NCBI GenBank assembly: GCA_009760855.2
Contig: WPIO01000310.1
Coordinates: 10,001-74,000, forward strand
Length of the DNA: 64,000 nucleotides
Direction of reading: 5' to 3'
Source of the DNA: Cristatella mucedo
Lineage: Eukaryota; Bryozoa; Phylactolaemata; Cristatellidae
Shown here: positions 10,310 through 23,199 of the stretch, piece after piece
How the letters are laid out: each line of letters begins with the position of its first letter
Numbering within the stretch: the stretch's first letter is position 1
The notes under the pieces: model-generated
The model's database searches: none
The model's input: the letters and a program-made list of their open reading frames with translations, nothing else
Told to the model about the DNA's origin: nothing
Made by a program: the position numbers and the translations under genes

Positions 10310-13012
10310 ATGCAAGGACTTTTGAAATATCACTGCTGGTCTTTCGGCACTGCAGCACTGACGCTTTACTATTTTATTAGTTCGGCCTCTGCGACATGCC
10401 AGACCTACGGCGACGCGCTTCCCGCATGCAGGTGCGTGAAATTGAACGGTTCGCTGGAAGTCGATTGTTCAAGTAGTGGACTTACGAGTATTCCGGCAGA
10501 CATTCCTCCGGACGCAACCGTTCTAAATCTATCTGGAAATCTTATCGCTGCACTAGAAGCTGACGTATGGAAGCGACTTGCAAACTTAAGGAGCCTCGAC
10601 TTGTCATATAATTTAATCAGACAACTTAAAAATGACTCACTACTCGGGCTCGAAGAATTGCAATATCTAAATTTAAATGGCAATTCAATACCTTACGATG
10701 CCGGATACGCTTCAGGCTCTATGAATTCACTCGACCACCTGGAGACGCTGCACATACTGACCGATCCTTGCCCAAGCCTTTTTCCTGACCTCATAATCTC
10801 AGGACTCGTTCACTTGAGAGAATTGTCCGTGCACGTCCCTGATAGTGGCCGTTTTGGGGCAGCCTGGAGCAACCTAATGAGTCTCGACTCGCTTTATTTG
10901 TCATCGAGGTGCAGCGCCACACGATCGCTGACAGTAGATGACATCGGGAGCTTGTACCCAACGCCTTTGCGACGTTTGTCGTTGCGAAATGCCAGATTGA
11001 ATCACATAGAACCTGACGCGTTGAAGGGTTTCAACGAGACTCTCAAAAAGCTCGACATCAGCTGTAACTACATCGACAATGTCCCAGATGTCATTGCTGC
11101 CTTTGCTAGAACTAAGCTTGACACTCTGTTAGCGGACAATTGCGTGAGCACTTTCATGCCACTACGACTAACGAGCACAACGCTTGCAGCTTTGCAGACC
11201 ATGAACTTGACCATATTGTCACTGGCAAACAACATGGCTCTTGAAATTGAGCTGACTGCATCTTCTCAGAAACTTAAGCCCACGAACATACAATATTTAC
11301 GAATTGGCTACAATGAGGTAATACTCAGTGTCGTCGACATCAAAAGTCTATTTCATTTAGTTGCACAATTTTTCTTCAAACTGAAAGTGCTCGATACTAG
11401 TGGAATCTTAAACTTTTATATCGCCGATGAAATCACCAACTGCATAAAAGAGGACCCGTTGTTCGCCGATGGCAAGAAAACTTGGGAGAGTGACCACATC
11501 GTACATCCAGCACCCAAGATGCCTCTCTGGCTCTGGTCTTTACTTGTAATACTCAGATATGAAAACCACCGCATCATAACCCTGCCACCGCTACTGACCA
11601 GAATATACTTCGAAGATGCCGGAAAGCAGTTCAGCGAAATGAGTTGCCCCCAAGAATACCACTACTCAATATTTAGTGAAAATAATCTCATTATCTTCGA
11701 TGCTAGCGGAACCCACTTGCACACGATAGCCTGCAACATAACGGGATTCTCGTTGCTTAAGTTCGTCGATGCTTCGCGGATGAATTTGGAGAAGTACAGC
11801 CACTTCTTTTTCTCCGACCGCAGCGCACCTGGTTTGGAATGGCTGGACTTGAGCTACAACTATTTGGGATCCTTTTTTTACAACGGCACGTCAAAGCCAT
11901 TGTCCAGCATGTCTCATGTAATGTATCTAGACTTGTCGTACAATGCAATCCATAAATTGAGCGAGGACTTTTTTGACCATTGCTCCTCGCTGAAAATTTT
12001 GAATCTATCAGGGAATAGCATGACGAACTGGAGCGTTTCCGTCAGAAGTCTCCGAAATTTGGAGGTCCTCAATCTTAGTGGAAACCCACTTGAGTCCATC
12101 AAAAAGCCCTATCTGGATCAGTTCGATGAGCTTCAAGAGCACGGCAATCTGAAGAGCATTTACATGAGCAATGTTAGCTGCAAATGTGACTTGGAATTCA
12201 TCCTGTGGCTGCACACGACTAAAGTCTTCTTGCCTGACTTCACGTGCTCCGACTCTTCACTTTTCCCTGGGGGGAGCGTTCCCGCGATGGCGATGGTAAT
12301 ATGGACCTGCATCGGCGTCTATGCAATGTCTGCGATTTGCTCCATTTTGATCGTCGTAGTTTTCAGCGTCTCTTTCAAGTGGAGATTGAAATACCTTTAC
12401 TATAAGCTGAAGCAGTATTTCACACGCAGCAGCGACTATTGGCATGTCAGCACCATTCGAGTGTACTTGGCATATCACGAGTCCGAGAGCCAACGTGCTG
12501 GCCTCGTTCAGCAGTACCTTCAAGACCGCATGAACATTGTCAACGTCGTGAGCAGAAGCAGCTTCCTATTTGGTGAGCCCGAGTTCGACCAGATGGCGTG
12601 GCACATAGACCGCTGTCACTTTGTAGTGCTCCTTGCCTCAGCTCGCACTATCAGCGACCCTAAAAGCCAGTTTGAGCTGTACATGTCTCTCGAGAAGGGA
12701 GCTTGCTATATTCTTCCTGTTCTGGTGGCAGACATCAAGTCATACGATGAGCTTCCTCGAGTGTTAAAGAAGCTGCTACTCATGAACAATCACCTGCTGT
12801 GGCAGTCACCTGTTGCCGGGTCTACTAGCGATCTTAATGCAGAGAATGAACACTTTTTCACTTTATTTGACGGCTCCATACGCAACCTAGTCCATCGATT
12901 GTCACTGACTCGTGAAAATCAGCCAGGGATAGCGAAGCTTTCTCGGAATCCACCTTCGCTGGATAGATTTCTCGGATCGAGTCAAGTGAACGACAATTCT
13001 AGAACGTCTTAG
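10310..13012 (+). CDS. Toll-like receptor, single exon, 900 aa
   Basis: Predicted type I membrane receptor of the Toll/TLR family, which senses ligands through extracellular leucine-rich repeats and signals through a cytoplasmic TIR domain. A hydrophobic signal peptide covers about residues 1-28. It is followed by a cysteine LRR N-terminal cap (CRC, then C near 45-53), many LRRs with LxxLxLSxN cores (for example LRSLDLSYN and VMYLDLSYN), and a C-terminal cap with C624/C626 and FTC near 645. A transmembrane helix lies at about 660-685 and a TIR domain at about 715-860, beginning RVYLAYHE (V718). The start is the first ATG after an in-frame break and directly precedes the signal peptide. There is one LRRCT, so the layout is the single-cysteine-cluster type. 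The BB-loop is atypical: SRSSFLFGEP at 748-757 replaces the usual RDxxPG. The C-terminal FW box is not evident. The orthologue cannot be named. Confidence 0.93.
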   Translation: MQGLLKYHCWSFGTAALTLYYFISSASATCQTYGDALPACRCVKLNGSLEVDCSSSGLTSIPADIPPDATVLNLSGNLIAALEADVWKRLANLRSLDLSYNLIRQLKNDSLLGLEELQYLNLNGNSIPYDAGYASGSMNSLDHLETLHILTDPCPSLFPDLIISGLVHLRELSVHVPDSGRFGAAWSNLMSLDSLYLSSRCSATRSLTVDDIGSLYPTPLRRLSLRNARLNHIEPDALKGFNETLKKLDISCNYIDNVPDVIAAFARTKLDTLLADNCVSTFMPLRLTSTTLAALQTMNLTILSLANNMALEIELTASSQKLKPTNIQYLRIGYNEVILSVVDIKSLFHLVAQFFFKLKVLDTSGILNFYIADEITNCIKEDPLFADGKKTWESDHIVHPAPKMPLWLWSLLVILRYENHRIITLPPLLTRIYFEDAGKQFSEMSCPQEYHYSIFSENNLIIFDASGTHLHTIACNITGFSLLKFVDASRMNLEKYSHFFFSDRSAPGLEWLDLSYNYLGSFFYNGTSKPLSSMSHVMYLDLSYNAIHKLSEDFFDHCSSLKILNLSGNSMTNWSVSVRSLRNLEVLNLSGNPLESIKKPYLDQFDELQEHGNLKSIYMSNVSCKCDLEFILWLHTTKVFLPDFTCSDSSLFPGGSVPAMAMVIWTCIGVYAMSAICSILIVVVFSVSFKWRLKYLYYKLKQYFTRSSDYWHVSTIRVYLAYHESESQRAGLVQQYLQDRMNIVNVVSRSSFLFGEPEFDQMAWHIDRCHFVVLLASARTISDPKSQFELYMSLEKGACYILPVLVADIKSYDELPRVLKKLLLMNNHLLWQSPVAGSTSDLNAENEHFFTLFDGSIRNLVHRLSLTRENQPGIAKLSRNPPSLDRFLGSSQVNDNSRTS

Positions 13013-16000
13013 TAACACGTCCTACAATTTATCTCGGTCTTTCAATACACGGCGGGTTACTACATACAAAAACAGCACGCCTTAATTCTTTCAGAACCGC
13101 GCAGCTGAGTTTTCAATTTCTGGATGCAAAGAAACTCTCCTTCTTTGCAAGGACACTACAGATCGATGTGGTAATTTTTAGACTTCTCAAGGTAGAGAAC
13201 TTTGACGTCCTCATGCTTACACCCTATCCGACAATAACATGTGTGCTAATCATCATCGGTAAATCAGTACATTGAGCAAGCAGCCTATCTATCAGGAGCG
13301 GGTGCGTTATAAAATGCCTATTATTTACTAATAAAAATAAAAATAATTTAATAACAATATTTACCGACATTTGCATCTTGAAGTTGTTACAACTTCCGAC
13401 AGTCGGATCTCTTCGGCAACCATATATCTTTGGCTCCATCAAAACGACTTTGTTACAGCCCACCTTCTTCGAAATTTGTTTGCAAGAATATCTTAAGGAA
13501 TTCGCCTGCACAATGTGTCAGTCAATGTGTAAGTTGACGCATACAACCATGAGTCAAAGCTCTGTCAGGGTGGACAAGAACTTATATGGCAGCCACAGTG
13601 CAGGCCATTTTTATGGGGAAAGCGTAAGAGAAAGTGGAAATAAACTCGGAGATTTAATTCGGTGCTATCAGTAAAACAAAAGTGGAACTTTGGCGGAGCT
13701 TGAGCCGCCGCAAGCGACCAATGTGGCAGCAGCAGTGACTGCTGGTGGAGTGTGGGCGTGGCCTTTTCCTCGCACTGAACTTGCTGCGAGAATAAGTTAG
13801 TGAATTTCGACTGTAAGTAGCAGAACCCTACAGCCAGTGAACGCGTACCTTAGGAGACACCGCGTTAGTCCAGGGTTTGCGTTTCAAGCTCCGATGTTGC
13901 TAACACAGCTCATTGCAATTAATGTTCTGAAGTTTCCTGAGATATCGGCGAGTTGTTAACCATGAAATAGTACTATTTTAATGAATATAGAAATGACTGG
14001 GAGCATTTCATGAGACCTCGAGCTAGATTGCTATCGTTGAATTTAATCATTGTACACACTTATTTTTTCTCCATGCCATGCAACTAGTGCAAAGCAGTTC
14101 TCACGTCGTTTCCAAGCTCAACCGACAGCCCTAAATGGCTAGGTCGAAAATTCAGTGCCCGCACGGAAATTTCGCTTCCTCAACCGATCAGATGATCGTG
14201 TGGAAAATTTTTATTGCATGAAAAGGCTAAAATGCCGCTACAAAATTTTATTTATGGCAGTACCATCAGGGAAATCCCTTTAGAACTTTAAGGAAGAACG
14301 AATTTTCTTCTAAAGCCATACACAGTTGTAGCCAGCGACACAAATAATCGGCTCGCACGTACTGAATCTCCATGCAACCTCAGCGAGAAAGTTGGGTTCA
14401 TTCAGGCTCACTAAGCATATTAGCCTGACCAAGACCTTTCACTGCGCTCCGACAATGTTAGAGAATAATTTTCTTCTGAAAATGATGTCATCAGATGGAG
14501 AACATTTCACACTTGCTTTTAGCATGGAGGCTACGACACCCAGCGCGACCTTCCATTCCATATTTTGTTATCTTCAGCTAAAAGTTTAGGCTGGTCGTTC
14601 AAAAAGTCTAACGCAAGCCACCCAAAAGCTGATACTCTGAGAAATTAAACTGCATTAAGCTACTGGCAGCGCTGTCAAGTCGGGCTGCAAGCCTTCATAC
14701 TTGGGGCAAGAACCTCAATTGCAGCCATCTAAGTTCTTTTTTCTTCGAGCCGAGGTCTTTTCAAGCTTTCCGAGGAGTCAAAGAAATGATAATGTAAATA
14801 GCCCTTTGTAGTACCAACAATGCCTGTCTGTGTGGAAAAGCAATTAGACTTTCAAATGCTGGATTCTTGAGGTCTCGTGGTCGAATCCTGGTGACAAAAG
14901 GCTTTTCGCTGATGAATTGACCTCTTTCATAACGCTCCTTCGGCAGAAGAGAACTTGTATGATATATGCTAAGATTTTTGACCTGGTGAATGAGGATGCA
15001 TCCAGTAAGCAGAAAGTCACGCGGCTCACGTGTTTCGAGAAGTTCAAGCTCGGCTCTTTGAGTGTCAGCAGGGTATACACGAAAAACTGCAAATGGATCA
15101 ACCGACCAGGGAACCAATCAACTAACCAACCAGGAAATAACGATGTGCTCGTATGCTCGAGCATCTGTTCGCAACGTACTGTCACTGGCTGCTAAATAAG
15201 GCTCTAGCCGCAATGTGAGGCCAAATCCAGGCATTGAGTGCTTGACTCAAATGTCTTTCGAGATATCCGTACTGGTCGCACGATAGCAAACGATCGGCCA
15301 ATCAGCGGCGGCGTGTAGATCCTTGGAGTATACTAGTTCGTCGAGTTTACTCGGCGCCAGTGAAAGAAGAGCGAGGTCACTGCATGCAGCCCAATCGTGA
15401 ACAGCATTCAGGCACAAATTCGACAAATACTTCAGTGCAATTACATCTTTTCTTGTTCAATAGAAAAATGTATCTAATAATACTAGTAAGCCCTTATTGG
15501 ATTTCATATTAGCTTACCCTTATAGTTCAGCTAAAGATTCATTCAATTGCTGTATAGATGCAGCTATTAGTATTTGTTTTGCTAACCAGGATAACTTGTG
15601 AGTGTAAATACGCAATACCAGTTATAATGCTGTGTGGAATATAAATTGTGATTAGTTCCCTTAAGCCTCGTGTTTTGAGAGAATACTTGCATCGCTAACA
15701 CGATTTTTGAACGAGCAGAAGGCAATTGTCGCTACAATGCCCTTCATATACTTTAGTGCAGTTTGATCTGAATACCCATACACGAAGTTTCAGCACTGTT
15801 TGGGGCTTATAAATTACTCCAGACTTGCAAAACTTTAGTTTCGGAGAACCAAATGCTTACAAATTTTTCTAAACCGCTGAGTTGCAGTAAAGGTTTAGTG
15901 ACATTCCTCCGCGAGACAGCTATGTCGCGTCGCTCTTCTACTCTTTGAAATTTGTTATATGGTACCAATTTTCAGGAAACCTTTCTTCGTTATTAGTAAT

Positions 16001-18180
16001 TGATATGTCAAAGCTTTAGCTCTGAAATCGGAGAGATTTCATTAGGAATATGACTCTGAAATCGTTTAATATTTTTCTCTATCTTTCTCTATTCTCTCAC
16101 AGAAAATAAGTTTGGAAGCACGTGCTAAAAGCCACTGGGCGTTCTTGATGGCTTAGATTTAAATTCCAATCCAAATTTAAATTCCAAATTCCAATCTCTT
16201 CAACAGGAAAAAAGCAATGAGATTTTAAAGGCTTCGTGAGAACATACGTAAATCACTTTGGATGATTTGTCGTCATTTGTATCCAATGTGAGCTCAAAAC
16301 AATAGCTCCACGTGACCATGCGACACCAGGTCTTTTAGCTATGCTGCCCTGTATTAATCTAAAGTCACCTGGTGTACTGCCACCGCTGGCTGCTGAACAG
16401 GATAGCCCAGAAGAATGTAACGAGTTACCGCAATCTACTGCAATGCACTCTAATTATGCGAAAATCGAATGGAAACTTGCAAGCCAAAGCTTGAATTCTA
16501 TGAATACTTTACTGTACCTTTTTAACTACACTCGCCGAATTCCATGCTATTGCACTTGTGTGCTCGGCTACAAATGGGCTACAAAGGTCCTGACCGCTAC
16601 CGCATTTCACGGCCATCCAAAACCATCAAAATTAATCTACTCTACTCTCCCACAAATCCAGTATCAATCAGCTGTCGGAAGCTCATCTTTTGATTGCATA
16701 TTACATTATGGTGACGAGAAATTGCGCCCACTAAACTTCGTATTATTTCGAGTGCATTCTGGCACCAGTTCCGGCAATGCACAGCCATCGAATACATCGG
16801 TTCGGGCCAATACCGCAATCCACAATAATTCATTCCAAATCCACATTAATGCGGTTTCAGAAAGTCCCAATTTGGCTTCCTCGAAATATAAATGTCCGTT
16901 TAAATTGTACTCGGTGTGTATTCGAGCCGCCAGCTTATTTTTATTATAAGGCCGCTTTGGACGGCAACTTTTATTTGTCGGAAACTAAGGCGCCGCCATA
17001 TCTCATTCTCAAATAATGCATAGTTTCGACTCGAATGGCATCTATGAATACCGCAATATACTTTAATTTGCAGCAAAAAGACTAGAATTTGTACCCTGGA
17101 ACCCTAATTCTAATTGCATATTCCACTACCTTTCATGTGCAGTTTACTTACATAAGTTCACAAAAAATAGGCACGCGTGTAAATGTGCTACGCACTGCAA
17201 CCAACCCAGGCTTATACAGCGAAATTATAAAATCCACAGTAAAGGGCACGAGAATCGGACGCCCAATGCCAAATTTTAATTGCATATCACTGTGCATTTT
17301 GTTTAATGTGCAGCCACATAGTTTCAAGTTAGTAAAGACGCACGATCTTGAGTAATTCCCCGCAGTTGAATGCAATATCTGTGGCCAAAACTCCAATCCG
17401 CTACAATCAGTGGCAAATCGACCAAATATCAGATGCGCAAAATTCCAGCTTAGATTACTACTGCTCTAGACTCTTTTAAAGATACACGCAAAAAATTTAG
17501 TGACTTTGCGGAAGTGCATTCCCATCCACCACCCTGCATTCGGCTGTATTTACCATGGCCAACAAAAATTTGCAGTAATCTAGATATAGTCATCTAATCA
17601 CAACTAGAGACCAAATGGGTGAAGCTCTAATTTCGTTTGCATATTGCCTGCATTAGGATTCCAGTGTACGTACCAGCTTTTAGACCATCGATCACGCCCC
17701 TTTCCGGACAGCATAATGAACTGGCCCGCGCCACTGCCTTATCCACCATAAATTTACACCGATCTGCAGGACTGCTTCCCTTTTGAGTGCACTCACGAAA
17801 TTTCATGAAATTACACGCCTCAGATAGCAAGGATCCGAATGTATTTCACAGGCGAGCATTATCAACCCCGAACGAATGCAAATTCACCAGAAATTGGTTG
17901 CGGCACTATCTTTGACTAAATTGTATATGGCTTAGTATTTACAGTTTACACACCAAATTTCACCTCATGGGACAAGTACGTTCGGTTGCAAAGAACCCAA
18001 TCAACAGCGATGGCTAATGTGCTAATACGTAAATTAGTTAAAATCCACCCAAACCCATCTAGAAGCCACCTTGTAAAGATGAAATCACGATTATACAATG
18101 AAACAAGTTTGAAGCTTATGAGCTCAATTTACGGTTATTGGATAATAATAATACGTTTGATAAAGTGCCGGCAGAAAACT
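13013..18180. other. Long stretch without a recognised gene
   Basis: Includes the TLR 3' flank, with AATAAA near 13330. An open frame at 16341-16949 (202 aa, +) has no recognisable domain and skewed C/A-rich composition. Loosely similar GCATATT-containing segments recur at 16690, 17110, 17280 and 17635 and may be remnants of a diverged repeat. A B-box-like ggtcgaatcctgg occurs near 14880. Nothing else can be supported. Confidence 0.5.
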
Positions 18181-18840
18181 TAATCTCTTTCTAGGTGCTT
18201 TACAATTCCTGCAAAGAAAGCACGATCGAATGACTAGTGGTAGCATGCTCAATAAACAACAAAAATAACTTGGTTAGGGGTGGCATGCACAGAGTCAGCA
18301 TGCAAGTGTGGTTAGTGGCATCATGCACAGTGTCAGCACGCATAAGCACATAGAGGACGAATCACACGAACCCACTCAATGCTGTCATACATGAATTCGT
18401 TTTTAGTTTCCTATTGTATGTGGATAAGTCATGAGATGTCGTTACGCAAGTCGGAAGTGAGTTCCAGGTTTAGGAGCATACAAACTAAAGGCATGGTCTC
18501 CAATGGATTTGAGGTTTTTACGGGGTATAGTTAAACAGTTTGATTCTGAAAAGCGGGTCGTACAATGCTTAGCCTTGTGGGGGAGTAGATCTAATAGCTA
18601 GGCTGGAGCCAAAGAATGAAGGGACCCGAAAGTGAGTGACAAAACCTTGGAGTCGATGTTTTGATTGATTGTGAGCAAGTGCAGGTCGGCGAGCAGTGGT
18701 GTGCCGTGGCAACTGCGACGCTCATGAAAGACAAGCCTAGATGCAGAGTTGTGCACCAACTGTAAGCGCCTGTGTGCACAGGCCGGTAGGCCAGCAAGCA
18801 GTGAGCTGCAGAAGTCAAGACGGGATGCCACGAAAGCAAG
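18181..18840 (-). mobile_element. LINE-B 3' copy
   Basis: The minus strand reads SRLDFCSSLLAGLPACAHRR, then LQLVHNSASRLVFHERRSCH, with the LINE-B 3' UTR direct repeats and tail at 18181-18240. 5'-truncated at about 18840. Confidence 0.85.
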
Positions 18841-20640
18841 TTCTTATGCGCATATGCTGCAAAGACCCTGCACGTCTCTTGGCATCCTATTGGTTGTTAC
18901 ATCAACATGTACATTACTATGAATACGTCTTCTGAATACTATTCTTGCAACACCTAGTCTCCGTCCAGGTGCTTGAAAACTTCCTGAATGAGGAACAATG
19001 AAGAGTTAGTGACAAGCAATGGGTCATGGACATGGACAAGCGTGCGTAAGCGCACAAGTAGCTTAAGCAAGGACATACAAAGACAAGAAGACACTCGTGG
19101 CGAAGCTATGGGGACAGAGGGCAGCAGCCCTACCTAGTCTGCTAAGGAGCAGCTCGCATTAATAAACAAGATCGCGGGCATTTAGCCTTGGTTGTTGACA
19201 CCAGGGCATCTGCAGCAACGCAGGGTGGGAATCTGGCCATGAAGATCCTCTGACTGATTTTTTAGGTCGAAGAGAGCAATGGAGTTAGTCTGACAGAGGA
19301 CCTACTTAATTGCGAAGAGAATCCTAAAACTATTAGAGGCTACACTGGCAGACGATACGGAGAGGCGAGTTGGCCTACCAGTACGCTGTATTAAGTCCGA
19401 TGCTGGGCCGGTAGCGAAAGAGCACCATCAGCTGGTCATTTCAAGAGATTTAACAAGATGAATGAATCTAAGAATGACCACCAACAGTTTTTGGCCACAT
19501 TTGGTCAGATTTTAAGTTTATACCGGGGGAGAATAAAAATAAGACACGTGACAGAGTTCGGAGCAGCAGCTTTTGTAGGTTAAGACTCAACTTCGAGAGA
19601 GCGAGAAACCGACCGTACCGTGAAAAACAGCTGAGCATAATTTAGTATTCGAATTTGTGCTACAAGGGTCAATCTCTAGGCTGCTCATATCTTTTCTGTG
19701 CCGTAGCATTCCACATTCCGGCTGGCAATCGCAGATATGCAAACGGTTTTGTTATACCAGGACTAAAGGACTTGGTTTAGTTCAAACCAGTAGGACCGGT
19801 TCAAGGAGCGTACACCGCTTGCCCGTAACCTACTACTAATCGGCCCTCAATAAACTGTTGACTTTAAAGCCCAGTTGTGGCTGGGTGTGCTACGCAAATT
19901 CGCTCCAAGCGAATAGCTTCATTAGAATCGAACAGGCGATTGCCGAAGTCAAGCGGCTCTGACACCGTTCATCACATCCTCCTCTACCAGGTCGTGAACT
20001 CGTCACCATTAGCACCAATGCGACCACTGAAGATATCCTTTGCTCGAAGCGGCATTCTGATTTCTTTCAGAAATCCTTGACTGGAGCTGATGCTCATGTG
20101 AATGCTGCATCGGCAGTACGTATTTCAGCAGCAACTTAACGGTATGGCATCAGCACAGCAAAGTGTTGAACTGCATTCAGCTTCGGGGCCTGCATCGGCA
20201 CAGCCAGGTCAAGGTGATAGCTAGCCTTTAGCTCCATCGCCCGCAAGGGCACGCGAAATTGATCGAAATCTAGGGACGAGACCTGCCATTTTGACCTATA
20301 ACCTCAGCCTAGTCCACGAGATCCGTCGTTCTAACTTGCTTCAGGGCCGGTTCCTTCGACCACTACTCTTGGGATGGCGGTGCATACCAAGGCCATATAT
20401 TTGGAAAAAAAAGTCTCTCGTCGCACTCAGCCATTCTGGGTTTGGACGCGCAAGTGACGGGTTCGGTTCCCTTATAGTAGAGAAGGTTCATTACTGCTCC
20501 ATTTTGCTTCCTTGTCCCTTCCTCTCGTGGCTCGGACCCGGGTCACAGATCCGGGTCTGTTCGGCAACTAGAAGAAAAATGTACAAATGATGCATATGAT
20601 GATACAAATGATACAAAAATGCACAAATAGTAGCCAATTT
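18841..20640. other. No gene recognised
   Basis: Mixed sequence with many stops in all frames. No conserved domain, repeat family or RNA gene was recognised. Confidence 0.5.
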
Positions 20641-20780
20641 AACAGCCTCAATTTTGCAGCGGCAAAATAGCCGTAACTACTACCACCGCCGCTCGCAGTT
20701 GACAACAAAGTCTCGCCCAATGCAGGTTTCGAACTCACGATCTCGGTCGTCGAGAGCGAGCTCCTTCCCTCCTCGGCTAG
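20641..20780 (-). mobile_element. Diverged SINE-1 copy
   Basis: Minus-strand remnants of the SINE-1 body (agccgt, ccgccgctcgcagt) and B-box (gtgagttcgaaacc) are in the right order, but the head is eroded. Confidence 0.55.
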
Positions 20781-21837
20781 CTATCAAGGCCCAGTGTGTA
20801 GGCGGCACAAATTGCAGCCACCAGTCACAACACAAGGCGTACAAAAATAACCTTAAATAACCTTTAAATATACTCATGTGCGACTGCAACCGTTTTGCAA
20901 ACGCGCTTCTTTTGATGAACAATGAGGCATAAATTGTAACAGGAAAGTGCAATATCGAGAAACAGACGGCCATGGTAATCACTGAAAATTGAACTCGATT
21001 GCATGAATCAGTCGGATGCAATTAGATACTTTATGAGCCAGTGCCCGCTCTGCTGGGGCCGAGTAGGTTGACTCGCTCAACCTCGGGCCACTTCTTCGAG
21101 CTGGTCGAGCTCATGCGCAAACGGGACTTCAAGCTTGCCACCGTCGAGCCCTAGAGGACCCGAAGATCGCCATGATGACCAGCACCTACATTCGGAAGGA
21201 AATCATTCAAGGAGTTCGCTTCCCTCATTCGTAATTGTCTCGATGACCAGCACGGCATGGCTGACAATGCATTACGGCGGATGAGACTCGCGATGCAAGC
21301 AAGAGCAGCTGTTGTGAACAACTTTGTTCAGGTCGAGAGCGGTTCGTTTCGCTAGCGACTTGTCGACCTGAAGCAAGTGGCACATTTCTGTGCCGACGAT
21401 ACTCGGTGCACCGCAATCGTTGACATTCAGACCTGTGTAATGTAACGTGTCTCCGTCTGTAACTCCACTAAGAACAGGTGGGCGCTACGAATGAGAGTTG
21501 TCTTCATCGTCCTCAAAGCCTGAGCAGCTCTCAGTACGCCTGCCAGTCGCAGTTGTCCGCTGACTACTGTCGCGGACCGTAGGGCTATGGCGGTTCGGCC
21601 AATGTGAGCGTTGAGATAAGTAGTGTGCAGACATTGATCAAGCAACTGAACTAGTCGGCATCCTAGGGGCAAGCACTGTTCCATATGCTTCAGCTGGCCC
21701 TGATCAAGGCATTGTGCACGGATGACGTCCCCGACATTACCTCGCTTAGACTTTTACAGTGACATTTACACACGGCTTCGTTTCAATCTCCGCCAACTCG
21801 CGCTCTCGCCTTTACTTACAACCGTGAGCTGAACACT
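20781..21837. other. No gene recognised
   Basis: A fragment near 21195-21350 could be decayed coding sequence (FASLIRNCLDDQHGM...), but it is interrupted and not identifiable. A short dispersed repeat lies at 20872-20918. Confidence 0.4.
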
Positions 21838-21968
21838 GTTGGCTATCGAATGCCTCACGAAAGCAGCTTAGGCTTTGAGTGCACTAAAGAAAAGCTCTTC
21901 TGCGTAACACCCACTGAGTCTTTGTGGACTTTGAGTTACAGATAGAAATACATTGCATTGCATGAAAT
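21838..21968 (+). mobile_element. LINE-A 3' end fragment
   Basis: Matches the last ~130 bp of LINE-A (ttggctatcgaatgcctcacg, aacacccactgagtctttg, acagatagaaatacattgc). Confidence 0.8.
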
Positions 21969-22785
21969 TGCCTGGTAGTACCAACATAGAAAATTGGAAG
22001 CTAACGACCAACGATGCAGCAACAACGGAACTCTGATCTTTAATGACATGTCTGTTTGCAGAAATTAAAGCCTAATTAATACTTTTTGCTATGTCTAAAC
22101 AAACTGAAGCAGAATATTTTTTCTTATTACTAATACCACCTGTCACTTAAGCAGCCTGAATTAAATGTGCGTACTTTACAGACAGGGCTAAAGAGAAACC
22201 TCCAGCGGACATGATGCGTTCTCCGTCTGCACAAGCTACCGGTAAGTGTTAAATGCTTGCTCCGACAACGCTGAAAATGCTATACAAGTGTCTTCACAGT
22301 TCAACTGAAAAAGAGAAACAAAAATCTTCACAATACATGTGCGCGGGTAAATGTAATCAGCCCATTATGTCCCCCTCAGCTTCGCGAGTGATAGATTTTT
22401 TTCGAAGGATTAAAATGCACTCATGTGCGACAGCGACAGTTTTGCACACGCGCTTCTTTTCTGGTTTCGGTTCTAGCCCTGGTACCGGGCGAGCCGCCGG
22501 AGGCGCAAAGAACTATCTTTCACCGTAGCAACTTACAATTCAGATTTTTACAAATTATGCCTGTACGTTGAAGTGGGAATGGCTTACCGCAATTTAGAAT
22601 GGCACACCCGCACAGCGTGAGTGCGTTATGCCGACTGCTTATAAAGACTTTATACATAGCTTGTAGAACGCTCAATGGAGGTAAGAAAGTGCGATATTTT
22701 CTACGAAGAGGGCAGATAAAAAATTGTTCGCCGCATATGTGAGCAATACTTCATCCCAAAGCCCGGAACTAGGACTGAATAACAA

Positions 22786-22860
22786 ATTATAATTCATTTG
22801 TATTGTGCCCTCGGAGAACGTAGTCTCTATCCAGGCGCTTTACATATGATGACTTATCGT
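22786..22860 (-). mobile_element. LINE-B/SINE-L type 3' tail fragment
   Basis: aattcatttgtattgtgccctcggagaac and ctatccaggcgctttacatatg are the shared tail on the minus strand. It is too short to decide between LINE-B and SINE-L. Confidence 0.6.
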
Positions 22861-23199
22861 AACACTTCTAGTGCCGACCCGCGTGGCCAAACGGATGTTG
22901 AGCAATTTAAAACTTATCAAGGCCCGCATTCAAATCGAAATGGGTGCGGAACACTTCAGCGTCATCATGCTGCTGTGTGTTGAGAAAGATGCGGCCACGA
23001 TGGCGGCTAGTGACGAGGTCACTGCGTACTTCTATTTCCAGCCACGGGCAGCCGCCGATCGCATTTAAATAAAAGGCTCGCGATTTTCATCAGGATTTGT
23101 CTGTCATTATTGGCGGGGCCTACCCAACCGACTTGGAAACTCTGGCTCCGCCACAGAAGACCCCTATTTGGCCAGATTCTAAGACTGAATTGGGTGTCT

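Noticed and set aside
14840-14920. SINE or tRNA gene around ggtcgaatcctgg
   Set aside because: Only a B-box-like motif is visible; no A-box or shared SINE body could be aligned.
16341-16949. 202-codon plus-strand frame
   Set aside because: No recognised domain, splice context or signal. It may overlap remnants of a diverged repeat, so it is noted only as content of the gene-free stretch.
16690-17830. Possible ~170-180 bp satellite
   Set aside because: GCATATT-containing segments recur at 16690, 17110, 17280 and 17635, but spacing is irregular and alignment by eye is weak.
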